A stretch of DNA of 64,000 nt from Lagopus muta (GCF_023343835.1 NC_064440.1:33983537-34047536); one strand, 5' to 3'. Positions 49,902-63,031 are shown, counted from the first letter of the stretch. The notes: generated from the letters alone by a model not told the origin. Made by a program: numbers and translations.

Positions 49902-52900
49902 GTATCTATCACAGGCAGCACAACTGCATCTGCAGAGAGGTTGGCCTGATGCTCCTGGACTGGATGACACAATCCCAGCATTGCAATCTTGTATGCTCTA
50001 ACAGTACCATGCCAAGCAGGGAACTCACCTGCAATTTGAAAACTCTCACTGAGCTTATTGAAAACTGTCCATCTTGGGCTATAGTGGGAGCTCGATCATG
50101 GCAGCCTCTGCAGACCTAATCTAATTAGGAGCAGACACACCACAGCTCTTAGCATTTTGGCACAAAGCAAAGTTAAGCCAGCTCCAAAGCAGCTGTAGTT
50201 ATAGGGAGCCAAATCTGTCCCAGGCTGCTGCACAGCAGCTGATGGCAGTGCCTGGCTCACACACAGAGTCACGGGCTGCTGTTTGTAATCTGTACCACTA
50301 TCTGCTCCCTCCAGTTACAAAATCTGGCTGTTCCTCCTCCTCTGGCTTCCCCTCTTGCTGTGAAGCTAAGTGTTAAGACAGCTCTAAGCTGTTCTTGGAG
50401 GAACCTTCTAAGCATACATCATGCATCAGTTCCACCTGGCCTAAAAACACTCACCTTTTCACTTGCCAAAAGTGCTATGGGGATAAAATTCCATTCCAAA
50501 CAGCAGGATCATGCAGTGATAAGACATCCAAGGCAAGAAGTGGACCCCTACACCTTTTCTCCCACAGCCTGGGCCAAAGGCAGCAAGAGATCGATAGGCA
50601 CATTTCATCTGGGAGTGCTGCATGTACATCTGTCTAAAAGCAGATGGGTTTTCCTTTAGCAAGACTAAACAGGGATAGCTTTGGCGAAAACAATGCATTA
50701 CATCAGCTGGAGCTGGCTCTGCATCTCTTTGTGATTAATGTATGGAAGTATTCCTTCTGTCACTGCCTTGGTGTCTTTGCTGCTCTGACAGTGCGTAGAC
50801 ACGAGAGCAGGGGGACACGTGGCCTGCTTACAAGGGCTGGATGCTTCCTTCTTGTTGGATTTCCCATGCTTTGTCTGCTCCATGCTGTGTGGCCTCATCC
50901 ACTCCCGGCTCAAACATTCCAAGCTGAGCTACATTTTCCACACAGGCCCTTCCCAGTTCTCTTAAACTCGAGTTGTTTGGGAATGCCGTAACACATAGCC
51001 ACAACATATGGTCTGAAAACACCAATTGTTTGTAGCAGATTGTTTGTGCCAATTAGTCATACTGTCCTGTAAAACGGCATGTGAGCACTGTTTTGGAAAA
51101 CCTTATGTGAACACTGCGTTGCAGTTTGATTCCCTTGCTGGAGTGGAAGAAGAGGAAGGAGGAACCTTTGGTTGTCCCTATGGAAATTCATCCAGATTCA
51201 TGCAAAGTGTAGATCAGAGCAAAAACGTGCCTTTTCTAAAGTGCAGGAAAACATAACCGTGCTATGCTTCTGGAGATCTTCCACACTTATTCAGGTCTCA
51301 GTATCTTCCACTCGCTTATTGCCCTGTCTTCTCTCAGTTCCAACCACTTAACGACAGAAAGAACTGCTCCTGTATCTGCTGCCTCGTGGTTCTGCATTAC
51401 GTCCTTGAAGCAGTGCATCAGTTACCTAATCTCCTTTCACCCTTCTGCTCATCCACCCAGAGCAGCAGCAGGTAGTTCCTGGCTTACCTAAAATAAGCCA
51501 TGCTAGTGCTAAAGAATTCAGGTTCCAGCTGTGCTAATCACCAGCAGGGCAGGAAGGCAGGTCATTATAGTTTCCTGAAACAAAGACATTGGCCTATACT
51601 CGGAAGTGAAAGAAGATAACAGTAAGAAAACATCAGAGGATATAGAAATGAAGCACTTTAGACTCACTGCACTTACAGCACATTAGAGCTAAGGGTGCCT
51701 CTAATTTTAAGCCATAACACATTTTCTTATCATCCATAGCATTCCCATTTTTCCATGCTCAGGGAACCAGGAATGGTGTTTGGGAGTGACTCATCTGCTC
51801 AGGGTATTTCCCCTGCCCTTGTGCACCCCAAGCCAACTCACCAGTCAGCTCCTGCAACCATCCAATTACCATCCTCTGCAATTTTCCTGTTGGCTGTTCC
51901 ACAGCATTAATTATTACGGTATTAAAAACCTTCTGATCCTTCCCCATAGGAATGTGAAGGAATTATTTCCTCTATTCTCCTTCAACGAAGAGCCAAGAAA
52001 AGTTGAGCAGGAGCTGTCAGATTCTCCAGTGTACAGACTTCTTGCCAGTTGTGGAAACAAAAGAAGATTTTTCTAAATTCACCAAATGGCCACAGAATGC
52101 TTTCATTTCAGCTACTCTAAAAAAGAAAACAAAATATTCCCAGCTGGGCAGAAAGGAAAACGACTGCTTGCATCTACAAACCACCATTTCCATAGCTGGC
52201 TGCATGGCTTGTCAAACACCAGGCTGGAAACAGATGCCCGTATGCAACTCTCCATTTTTTCTTTCTTTTGCCTTCTGGCTCTCCTAGTTGTAAATTCCTC
52301 TGGGGACAGCTACTCAATATAAGCTTCTTATTGCAGTGTTCCCAGATTGAAGTCATGCAGGGCTGGGCACTGTCAGAGGGAGATCCCCAGGAACTTAACA
52401 GACACCACCTCTGTTGCTCAACCTCATTTTCTGCACAAGTTTTCATCCTCTTTGACCTTTCAGCAGTGGGTTAAGGCAGGAAAGACCTATTTTTCTATGG
52501 TGGCCTCTTTCTGGGCAGTTACTAAAGTTTCTGAAACATCCTGAGCACATTAGTGCCTCGACAAACTAATTAGAAGTTCCCAAAATAATTTTTAATATGT
52601 TTTTCAATTTTAAAAAGGAGCTGCTCTAGGTAATAGCAGATAATGGTTTCCCCCTTGAGGTATCTTTGTTCCTTCCTGGCTCACTGGCAACAGATGACTT
52701 GCTTCACTCTGCGTAACAGCACACTGCTCTTCCTGCAGTGGTTGGTGTTAGGCAAGGCTGCTCAGGCTCAAACAGGTTAAACGATTTCATGCGTTTCCAG
52801 ATTGCACCCATCACACCCAAATCACGAGGCTAGGAACCAGGTGAAAACCAGCCAACAGTTTAGACACGACTTGAAAAATGTCAGAATGCCATGGCATTGG

Positions 52901-54606
52901 CACATGACAAAGCAAGGAGACACAGACTCCATCACACAACGCTCTGTGAACACGTCTGCACTATACATCCCAAATCTGGGTGGGGATTCCAGCAAAGTAA
53001 AACCCTATGTTCACACCCACACTTGCTTTCCAAGTCTGTGCTAGACAACATGACTTAAATATTTCTCTCTCCAAACACTGGCAAAGCACTGGCAGTTGCA
53101 CACATTACAACTGCCTGGGGAACACAGCGAAGCAAAACACTTTTGGGTGAGACTATTGAGCTGGGAGACATTTATGGCTGTCAGCGACCTCCTCACTAGA
53201 AGAGAAAGGTGCTGCCTACAGTCATATTTAGCCTGGTTTCCTAAGGGAACAAGCCATATGTGCTCACTCTTTGTGGCAATGCTCCTGTCCCACACTCACA
53301 GTGTAAGCCAGCTGGTCAGGAGCCACCAAGTTTATCAGAGAAGCCAGAGTACATCTCCTTAAATTTGATACCCCCACTGGCAAAAAGCAGCCCACTGAGC
53401 AGCTCATGGCACGTGGCAGAGAGAGCTTGAGTGCTTTTATCAGGTAAAACACTGCAAAATCTGTCCTTAGTCAGATGACGTGTCTCTCATTTCCCACATT
53501 GGATCTCTTTGTCTCTGCATCCTCTGGGAGGTGGCTCACCCTTTGAAGTCCAGGACCCAAAGCAGGGCTGCATTGCAGCCCTCTTGGCAAGGTGGGTAGG
53601 AGTCATGCAGTGGAGTCTGGGGGTAAGCAAACCATTCATAGCAAAATATTCCTATTGAGGAATCAGCCAGAAATCAGAAAGAAGGCTAAACAAGAAAGCA
53701 GCATAAGTGGGCAGCAGTCCTGAAGCACAGGCAACTCCTCTCAGGTACAAGGAGGTGAGTGGCTGGTCTCACTACCTCCCTATGCTCCAAGCAAGTTAAG
53801 CTTCTTTCCATATGTGTAAAGAACATGATCAGCCTCTTCAAATGGATAGCAGGCAGTGCTATAAGAAAGCACTAGGAAATGCTATAGGAAGGCATTTCTT
53901 GTGGTTCACACATGTATTCTCTTTGTAATTAATATTGAAAATGCTTATTGTATTCAGTAGTTATTTTCCTCCTTGGTCTTTAACACATTCAAGAGTTCAC
54001 TGTCAGCTATCATCTGGGAGCCATTAATGTTAAGCATGTTTGATGTTTCTAAGCCAACCTCTGGAGTGTTTTAGCACTGTTAATAATTAATACAGGAAGG
54101 CCAGCACTTCAGTAGCCCGAAGCAGTGCACAACAGGCTTGGTGTGAACGATCTGTTCATCATTACAACTCTGCAGATCCTCAGAATCTTTCTTAGCTCAC
54201 CATTAGTGCAGCAATGAGGAGCACGGCCTGTTTTTCATTAGTGAAGGCACAACACCTCCTCCTCTCAGGACTGACGGAACAACTTTTTCACACTCTGTTG
54301 CAGCAGTGACAGACCTTACCTGTGGGATCATCAGTGGGTTACTGCTGGTCTCCAGGCTTCAGCAGGTGAGCTCCAGTTGATCTTGTGGCATCACTTCCAG
54401 ACGTTACTGCAGGCACACAGGAGGAGAAACAGCAGAGACAGGGATTTACCAGCCCACGACAGTTCCCAATCTTTGTGCAGACACTGCTTTCTTTTCTGTT
54501 CAGCATGAGCTTTTGCTCTGTGTTACTACGAGCTGTCCCAGTGGGTTGGCCATTCCTACCTTAGCACATCATATACCTGTCAGTATGGGCAGGGGGATTA
54601 AAGCAG
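49902..54606. other. Intergenic, between the solo LTR and the ERV
   Basis: About 4.7 kb with no recognised gene or dispersed repeat. Open frames are 60-115 codons, overlapping on both strands, with no motif I recognise. Upstream non-coding exons of RAB17 could lie here but cannot be picked out by eye. Confidence 0.5.
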
Positions 54607-54944
54607 TGTATGGGAACTGCTGAGTCACGGCCTGAACCTCTGATTAATCACCTGAGGAGAGCCAGGAATCAGACAGAGGAGCACAGGTGAAGGCAATTCA
54701 GCTGTGCTCCTAGACCTATTTAAGAGCTGGCTACCAGAGGGGAAGGATCTCTTCTGGAGATCACATCTCTTGGTGTCTTGTGGTGAGCTCAGCTGAAGGG
54801 TAAGCTCTTCCACTTATTCTTTTTTTGTTATCGTTGTCTACTTTGCCTAACTCTCTTGATTATATTGTGATTATAACATCTTGATATCTATTGATTATAC
54901 AATTATATTGTGATTATAGCATCTTGTTATCTGTTGATTATACA
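54607..54944 (+). repeat. ERV 5' LTR with 43-bp internal duplication
   Basis: 338 bp, TGTATGGG...TATACA. It contains TATA-like CTATTTAAGAGC and an AAGG|GTAAGC donor-like site. Its last 86 bp are two tandem 43-bp copies (54859-54901 and 54902-54944) differing at three positions. The 3' LTR and both other LTRs in the window have one copy. Confidence 0.92.
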
Positions 54945-54984
54945 CTTGCACTTGCTCAGGCTTTGTGGGGTTATAATGACAGTT

Positions 54985-56555
54985 CCTAATTTTACAGCCA
55001 GCATAAATACATTAAGCAGAAAACCAAAATGCCGGTTTGCCAAAATAGCATACCATCCTTCCAGTGAGACAATCTGGTTCTATGAGGGGGATGGTCAGAG
55101 CAGCCAATGGGCAGAACTGCGAGCTGTGTGGATGGTTATAACCAAGGAACCCGGTGATGGTATCCTGAACATCTGCACAGATAGTTGGGCTGTGTACCAG
55201 GGGCTCGCTCTTTAGATTGCATAGTGGGCCACCCAGGAATGGACTATCCACGCCCGACTGATCTGGGGCAAAGACATGTGGTTAGATATATGGAATATGG
55301 TCAAACACAGGACTGTACATGTCTACCATGTTTCTGGTTATCAACCCCTACAGTCACTGGGAAACGATGAAGCCGCCACACTGGCCCGAGTTTGATGGAG
55401 TGAGAATTCACCATCTGAGAACATCGCCCGCTGGTTACATCAGAAGCTACGGCATGCTCGACAAAAGACAATCTGGGCAGCTGCTAAAGCATGGGGACTG
55501 CCCATACAGCTATCTGATATCGTCCAGGCATGCCAGGATTGCGACGCTTGCTCCAAGATGAGACCGAGATCGTTGTCTGAAACAACAGCCCATCTTGCTA
55601 GGGGACACAATCCTCTCCAGCGATGGCAGGTCGATTGCATCGGGCTCATTCCGAAGGGGCAAGATATGTTGCCTGTGTTGACACTGCAAGTGGGCTACTG
55701 CAGGCCTATCCAGTACCGAAAGCAAACCAAGCATATACCATCAAGGCACTCACTAAACTGATGTCTGCCTACGGGACACCTCAAGTCATCGAGAGCAACC
55801 AAGGGATTCATTTTACTGGTGCAACGATACAGCGCTGGGCAGAAGAAAATAACATCGAATGGCGATTCCACCTGCCATATAATCCAACGGGGGCAGGCCT
55901 CATCAAACGTTATAACGGTATTCTTAAGGCTGCCCTGAAGACAGACTCCCAGTCCTTGCAGGGGTGGACAAAAAGACTGTATGAAACCCTGCGGGACCTG
56001 AATGAAAGACCTTGAGACGGCAGACCCAGTGCCCTGAGCATGTTGCAGACGACATGGGCCACCCCTCTTAGGATCCAAATTACGGGCACTGATCATCAGG
56101 TAAGACCTCAGATTGGTAATGAAAATAATATTCTACTCCCTGCCCCTGAGAATTTAGAGCCAGGTACCCATAAAATAAAATGGCCCTGGAAGGTGCAGGT
56201 AGGACCCAAGTGGTGTGGCCTACTTGCACCTTAGGGGAGACTATTGGAGGTGGGAGGCTCAGTAGTCCCTCCAGTAATAGGTACATGGCCTACTGATATT
56301 GTGGTCAACACTCCAATCTTTATTGCTAAAGGGACCCCCATCGTGTCCCTGTGGCAGATCAGGACACCTCCTTTGGTGCCTGATATTGTTATGCAGCTGC
56401 AGATATCCGGCCAAAAGGTGTGGTACAGGTGGCTAGGACGTGCCCCAGTACAAGCGGAAGTGTTGACCCAAGATAGAAATATGACCATTATCTTGCCCTG
56501 GAGAGCAGACCTTCCCCTCCTGGTACCTGTGAAACATCTGTATTACTCCCTGTGA
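54985..56555 (+). pseudogene. ERV pol remnant: RNase H, integrase and C-terminal frame
   Basis: RNase H is recognised by QWAELRAV and ICTDSWAV, carrying the usual catalytic Glu and Asp. The integrase zinc domain follows: His at 55438 and 55453 (H-x4-H) and Cys at 55531 and 55540 (C-x2-C). The integrase core has its first Asp at 55633 (WQVD). The second acidic position (55797-55799) reads Asn and the third (55905-55907) reads Lys, with 35 residues between them as in DD35E enzymes. Breaks: in-frame stops at 55213, 55222 and 55393, a frameshift between 55636 and 55680, and further stops at 56013 and 56232. The last segment, to 56555, is a plausible pol C-terminus of unknown role. The order RNase H then integrase with no RT indicates a large deletion. 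It is a non-functional pseudogene; ERV-L-like assignment is from general resemblance. Confidence 0.9.
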
Positions 56556-56689
56556 GTCTGTGAGCCTTCAGGACCACCGGAAGGAACAAAATGCCATCAA
56601 GTGTTCCAGTGTTGCTGTCAGATCACGTACAACACCCGGTGATGGTCTGCATGGGACTGATGGAACATAGAACGGACCTGCACCTCAGG

Positions 56690-56958
56690 ACCTTAGGACC
56701 AGAGGGAATGGCTTCAAGCTATGGCAGGGGAGATTCAGGCTGGACATTAGGAAGTATTACTTTTCAGAAAGGGTGGTCAGGCACTGGAATGGATGCCCAG
56801 GGAGGTGGTGGAGTCACTGAGCCTGGGGGCGTTCAAGGAAAGGCTGGATGTTGTGCTGAGGGACATGGTTTAGTGGGAGCTGTTGGGAATAGGTGAACGG
56901 TTGGACTGGATGATCTCTTAGGTCTTTTTCCAACCTTGGTGATTCTATGATTCTATGA
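56690..56958 (+). mobile_element. CR1 LINE inserted in the ERV
   Basis: It runs from TTAGGACCAGAGGGAATGGC through GATTCAGGCTGGACATTAGG and GGTTGGACTGGATGATCTCT to GATTCTATGATTCTATGA. Plus orientation, about 270 bp. It lies between the pol remnant and the 3' LTR, so it landed after the provirus. Confidence 0.93.
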
Positions 56959-57134
56959 CCTCATGCCTCCAGTCACATCATTGAGCACTGGCCCATAGAA
57001 GAATATAGACATCCACTAATCATCACTCGTCTTGAATTGTACCAACACATGTCGCGATATACCGGATCTCTGTATTAGGGAAAGCTTACCCTTTTGTTAA
57101 CCTGATCATTGGTTCATGCCGTGAAGGGGTGGAG

Positions 57135-57429
57135 TGTATGGGAACTGCTGAGCCACGGCCTGAACCTCTGATTGATCACCTGAGGAGAGCCAGGAATCAG
57201 ACAGAGGAGCACAGGTGAAGGCAATTCAGCTGTGCTCCTAGACCTATTTAAGAGCTGGCTACCAGAAGGGAAGGATCTCTTCTGGAGATCACCTCTCTTG
57301 GTGTTTTGTGGTGAGCTCAGCCGAAGGGTAAGCTCTTCCACCTATTCTCTTTTTGTGATCATTGTCTACTTTGCCTAACTCTCTTGATTATATTGTGATT
57401 ATAACATCTTGATATCTACTGATTATACA
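57135..57429 (+). repeat. ERV 3' LTR
   Basis: 295 bp beginning TGTATGGGAACTGCTGAG and ending GATTATACA. It aligns throughout with the 5' LTR apart from the latter's extra 43 bp. It is preceded by a purine-rich priming tract. Confidence 0.93.
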
Positions 57430-60203
57430 AACAGTAAAGGGCTAAACCAAGCTTGCATAAGCTTATATGGTGTTTTTTAACACAGTTTTTTTAAACAGCA
57501 CTTTTAAGGTGGTTTGATAGCAAATGATCCCATTTGCAGGTAATAAACATAACTTCTTGTGACCTCTTGAGGGGTCAACTGCTTTGACTTTGCTGTACTT
57601 ACTGTGGTTTCAGATGTTTCTTCTCAAAACAAATTGACTTGCGAAAAAAGAAGAGCCTCTCCCTATTTCTGAAGCTCTGCGTTTGCTGTCCTGCTCCCAG
57701 GACCAGGTTCAGCAATGTTCACACTGCATGCCCATACCAGTGCTCAGGCAGCATGCCCACCTCGCTCAAAGCACGCCTCAAGCTCCCAATCCATTCATCT
57801 CTGAAACACTCAGGGCATTTCTGAGCCGTGCTCAAAGGAGGACAGTATGGAGACTGGCTCTGCAAGTGCAAGCTCAGAACCACGGATGGACTCTGCTTAT
57901 TTATAGCAGGGCTGGCTAAACCAAAATAGTTATCCCAAAGGCAAGGCATGCTATATATACTCACACACAAGTGACTTGTTCATTTGAAGTTGGCAGTGCA
58001 GAGACAAGATGTCTGCCCTATGGCAGGTCTGGAAGCCAAGATCACATGGACAAGGCCATGAGGAAAGCCACATTTCTCTGACCCTTAATTCTGGGCTGTG
58101 CATGCCCATCACCAGCTAAATCAGACCATAACCTCACTTGTGTCCAACTAGCGAGAGCTCACAATCAAATGGCTTTCAGCACAGCCCAGAGCCATAAAGT
58201 CACTAACCCTGTGGCTCAGGACGACAGCAGAATTCAGGTGCTATCAAACAGGTAGCTGTATAAAAGCACTCAAGCTGAAGCTAAGCATTTAACACTTCCT
58301 AAGCAACTGATAATTTATAAGCAACATGAGGTCTTCCTGCTGTTTCAGCGATTCTTAGGATGGAGGTGAGACCCCTGCGTTGGGCAGCACACTGATGGCA
58401 GACAGAGAGGACCAGCGAAGGGAAGCAGGAGACAGAAACTAAAGAGAAAAAGCAGCCCTCCCTATGGGCAGGCAGCAGGCAAGTTTCTAGTCTTGTTTTC
58501 AAACCTCCAGGCAGTGCCCTTAGTTCTGGATGCTGCTGATTTTTCAATCCTGCAGCTCCTCCTTAAAGTCGGGGTGATTTGCGCTGCCCGTATTGATGAG
58601 CTAATATTTCCTTGCAGCAGTCAGAGTCAGGAGGAACCAGCACACACCACTGAAAAGGAGCCCTCCAGAAGCTCCAGAGGCACTCCAAACAGGTCAGTGT
58701 CCTTGCACAACTTTTACTCAGAGAAACAGGCACAGAGAAACAACCTGCAGCAGAGCCAGAAAGAAGAGATTATTGGAGTTATTCTTGCCCGGTTGCTGTA
58801 GGAGTTTTACTTTGACCTGTGCCCTACTGAAATGTCACAAGGTCCTCCAAGGAGAAAGGTTGAGAGCAGAGCAGTGCAGGAAGGTCTGCAAGTGGTTTTT
58901 GAGGTGTTCAGGTCACCCAGTGCTGGGCTGGAATATTCGATTCCTATCACTCCTGGGGCATCATTACATCAGGCAAGCATAAAACTGAAGGCAATCCCTA
59001 TTCTTGGGAAAACTAGCAATGCTTAGTCTCAGCCAGAGAAGCTTATTTTGGGTATGAGCAGTCGAGCAAGATGCATCACAGAAGAGAAGCTTTGTAGCAG
59101 AGAAGCTCAGCCATTTCTTTGGAGTAACTGGAGAAAAACCGGTGGTCTGGGTGTAGCTCTGGCGGCAGCCACTCATCCATCTGCCCTGCCGCTGCCTACT
59201 GCCTGTCGGCTTCCTGGTGCAGAAATGAGATTTAACTGAAACCATGGATGAGCGATGCCCTCTAGTGGGTTTGGCTCACCGGGAGCTGGAGGAAGCCCCG
59301 TCCATGATGTGCCCACCCAAGGGACACGTCCCTGGGCTTCCAGGGACTGTCTCCACCAGCCAATGCTTAAGGCACTGCCTTCTATCAAAGCTCTCAGCAA
59401 AAGCATCTGCCTCATCTCAGGCACATCCTCAGGCGGGGAATATAACTCCAAAAATCCAAATGAACATTGATGGTGTTTCCCAGGCCAGTATTTTGAATAT
59501 ATGGATACAAACAAGTTTTTCTGGAGCCATTGGACTTATGTTTGTGATGAGAAACATCCTGCAGCATTCCCAGCTTAAGGTATCGATACCCCCTGCACCT
59601 CAGTCTTTCCCAAACCCTGGGAAAGGGTTTCAAAGCCCTCTGCTGTACCACTGTAACCATTCACTGTTCACCTAAAGCCCTGAAAAAAGAACAATACCAT
59701 AAGAGTGCTGGTTTCCCACCTGCTGCAGGCAAGGGACTGGAAGCCATTTCTGTGCTGAGAAAAATTACACCAACCTCAGATGGTCTGTGATTTCCCAGGG
59801 TTGTTAGGTATCTTCTTCAAAGGCTTCCCAGATCCGTTCTGGCTTGGGTAGAGCCCATGAGAAGGAGCCTGGGTAGGAGAGGCTCTTCTGCCTTATGAAA
59901 AAGCAGCTTTGTTCAGGGTGCACAGGAGCATAAGTGAGCCAGTTTAGGGAGGATGTGTCCCCAAACAAAAGGAATTCCCTGTCATTTGGCTAGCAAGCCA
60001 ACACAACTCAGGCAGGCTTACAAAACTGATTCAAATCAGTGGGGGATTTCCTCCCATGTGACTTCTGTGCAGCTCTTGGCTGTCTGTAAATGGTGTTTCA
60101 GTACAGATATGAGAAGTAACAGAGCCCCAGCAGTCAGACCTTGGAGATCACAAGACGTGCTCTTCATTGCACAACAGGGATAAGTGTTTTTGATCTGGCT
60201 TTT

Positions 60204-60478
60204 AGAATCATAGAATCTATTTGAGTTGGAAAAGACCCTTAAAGGCTATCTGATCCAACTGCCATGCAGTGAACAGGAACACCTACAGCTCCACCAGGTG
60301 CTCAGAGCCCTGTTCAGTCTGACCTTGAGTGTCTGCAGGGATGGGGCGTCCCCTGCCTCTCTGGACAACCTGCGCCAGTGCTTCACTACCCTCACTGTAA
60401 AACACTTTTTCCTTATATCCAATCTAAATCTCTCCTTTTTTTTTATGTTTATTTCCCCTCATCCTTTCCCTTTAGGAC
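60204..60478 (-). mobile_element. CR1 LINE 3' fragment
   Basis: It begins AGAATCATAGAATCTATTTG, then AGTTGGAAAAGACCCTTAAA, and continues through TCCTTATATCCAATCTAAAT into a T-rich, diverged end. Reverse orientation, about 275 bp. The 5' boundary is approximate. Confidence 0.9.
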
Positions 60479-61805
60479 TCTTTTCTTTCTCCCTGCTCCC
60501 TGATGCCATTAGGACTAGGCTGTGTTGCACTCCCAGAAAGCTTCAGGAGCTGCTGCTTGAAAGAAAAGTACTAAATATCATGAGGCTAGTGCTAGAAATA
60601 CAAAAGCTATCTTCACTTAGGTTGTTAATGATCTGCAGATCTCCCTGTTCTTGCCCCTGATGGGCTATCCCAATGCATTAGCACATTGTGCTTCTTCCCC
60701 TGATGATGTGAGCATTTGAACAAGAGCCTCCTACGAAGCACCCAGCCCAGCCACCTGTGCTAACTATAGCTATGAGTTTAATTAAAAAGCAGGAGAAGCC
60801 CAAGTGCTCAGGTTTTTTCCTCTCTTTGTCTGCCCCTTGCTGGCTTGTCTGCTGAAGCCCTTTGCAGAAGAAGTGGGCGTGCTGCTTCCCACCAGCTCCA
60901 AAAAAACAATGAGCTTTGGCAGCCCCGGGTCCGAGTTATCAGAACCTACATCCTGGCATGAGACCGAAGGAAGCCTAACCCACGTCAGCAGAAACTGCTG
61001 TGCCATAACAGCCTGCTCCAGCCTGCCCTGTACCCAGCCCTCAATCTCTGCTGCAGGATGCCACAGAATAGCCACGGAACTGAGTGACAGTGCAGAGGGC
61101 AGGGTTTACATCCCAGCCTCTCCCTACCAGCAGGAGGGTTTAAGGTTCACCAGCTCACCTGTCAACTTTGGCACCATTTTCCGGGAGCTGCTGGCTTACC
61201 TTGCCTGAGTTTCGCTTTTCTTTTCCTGCAACAAGGAGGCAGCCAGGGAGGTCGGACGAGGCTGTTATCATCTGTTGAGGCCGTTCCCATCCTCTGCGAC
61301 CCCCGTGTAGGAAGAAAGCAAGGCTGCGTACAGGTAACTCTTTCCTCTGCCTTGTACGGCTGCACCCGCCTCTTCCAAGCTACCTGTCCCCCCCAGACCC
61401 ATGGGAGTTGCCTTCCCACCAAAAAACAGCCCCTGATCATGGCCATAAAGGCAGCCCACTCTCTGAATCCCCAGCCAGTGCAGGGGTCTCTGCTTGCTGC
61501 TAGCTTATTTCTGTCCACCTGGGTGATTAATGACCTCAGCTCAGAGGAGATTGCATTGAGAAATCGGCACTACGTCCCTCCAGCGCTGTTTGCACACGGA
61601 AATGTTTGTGCAGCTCAGGTTTTTGTGTCTCCTGGTAAACTTTGCTTAAGAGTGCTTGTACACCGAGTGACTGCCACTGAGCTGAATGTCAGCAGCAGGA
61701 AAGTGGGGAGGCAGTTTGCTAGCACCGTCTGGGGCAAAAAGACCTCATGGGCCAAACTTGCAGGGCTGGGCACTGCAGAATTATGGTGCATGGGCAGAAG
61801 TACAG

Positions 61806-61917
61806 ATTCACAGAATTGTTGGAGTTGGAAGGGACCTCTAAAAGCCATTCCCCTGCAATGAACAGGGACAGCTACAGCTCCATCAGGTGCTCAGAGCCCT
61901 GAGCCCAGCCTGTAATA
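61806..61917 (-). mobile_element. CR1 LINE 3'-end fragment
   Basis: ATTCACAGAATTGTTGGAGT, then TGGAAGGGACCTCTAAAAGC and CTCCATCAGGTGCTCAGAGC. Reverse orientation. It appears to be the same subfamily as the 60204 copy. Confidence 0.9.
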
Positions 61918-63031
61918 CTGGGGTCCTGCTTTTCCTAAGGAGCTTCTACATCTCTACAGAAGGTCAGCAAGCATCTCGCACGGTTTTTGTGTCTTTTAGT
62001 TTAGAGCTTCTGGTTTGGAGAGACTCAGCTGTATGTGCTGCTGTGCGGGGCCAAGGTTTGGAGATCCTTATGGGGTATTTCCAACTCAGGATATTCAGAT
62101 TTATGATTCTATTTGTTTTGCTTTCTCGCTGTTCTCCTCGGATGAAAAGGAAGGTGCACCCCCCGCATCTTCTCAAGATGAAAAAGAAATTGTTTGGCAA
62201 AGCTTCCTGTCCTTAATAGCTGTTTGCTTGTAGGAGATGTTTGAAAGGAAATTTTCCTGCAATTGCAGTAATTGTTGAGTGAGTTTTATTCAAGTATCAA
62301 TGCAATCTTCTGGGGTTAAATTGAGATAGCTTCGGGGGCATTTTAAGAAGCAGCAGTATGAAATAATGAGAAACAGAGCTCATATACAGATGAAATTCAT
62401 GCAGCTTCTTGTGAAGACAGCCTGCATTGATTATGGGGGCAAACAGGTGAGGCACAGAGAAAAATTAAAGGCCTGAAGCCTGCCAGATTGCAGGGGAGAG
62501 ACTGAAATGAAGGGACAGGCAGCATGCAGAAACAAGGGGCTTTTGTAAGAGGAGGGAGACACGGGGGGCTGGGGGAAGGGTGTGGGGTGTGAACCCACTG
62601 CTCAGAGCCTGAATTAGATTATCCCAGTGTAACGTTTAACCCAATCCCTCAATAAATGCACAATATCAGTGTAAGGTATCCCAAGATGGGGTGCTCAAGA
62701 GCAAGGCACACTCCTAATTTATGTTTCTCTGTCAGCAGCTCTCCCCAGCATGTCCATAAAGAACATTTCTGTGTCTTCAAGGAGATGCATGCAAACAAAT
62801 CTCCTTGTCCACATGCAAGCATGCCTCTTGCATCAGGTTTCTTCTTAAAGATTTCCACTCTCTGATCATAGCTGATAGTCCAAGGCAATGGCAGATACAT
62901 TGGGCTATTATATTTAATTCAGGCTATTTTGAAGCCAAACCACGCTCACCCAACTGCCACTGGTAGCGAATTCATGCTGGTGGACCTGGGATCACTGCTG
63001 ACACATTCTGATGGAGCCGATTTCCTTGCAG

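Larger units (their letters stand above)
54607..57429 (+). mobile_element. Internally deleted ERV-L-like provirus with two LTRs
   Basis: A 2.8-kb endogenous retrovirus in plus orientation. It has a 5' LTR (54607-54944), a 2.2-kb internal region and a 3' LTR (57135-57429). The flanks AGCAG (54602-54606) and AACAG (57430-57434) look like a five-base target duplication with one change. Only the RNase H/integrase end of pol and a following reading frame remain; gag, protease, reverse transcriptase and env are not seen. A purine-rich tract (GAAGGGGTGGAG) directly precedes the 3' LTR. A CR1 is inserted at about 56690-56958. The two LTRs differ at about 11 of 295 aligned positions by hand count, so the insertion is old. 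It cannot make functional proteins. Confidence 0.93.
57430..63031. other. Region upstream of the RAB17 coding exon
   Basis: About 5.6 kb containing two reverse-oriented CR1 fragments. It probably includes RAB17 promoter or 5'-untranslated exons, since the coding exon begins with a splice acceptor, but no donor or promoter is convincing. Open frames at 59244-59675 and 61352-61861 lack conserved features. Confidence 0.5.

Noticed and set aside
61209..61222. ISRE-like GTTTCGCTTTTC near a possible RAB17 5' region
   Set aside because: One base off the interferon-stimulated response element, with no transcription start identified nearby, so a chance match is likely.
61352..61861. 169-codon open frame upstream of RAB17
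   Set aside because: Its end runs into a CR1 fragment (61806-61917), it has no family motif, and it is not in a plausible exon context.
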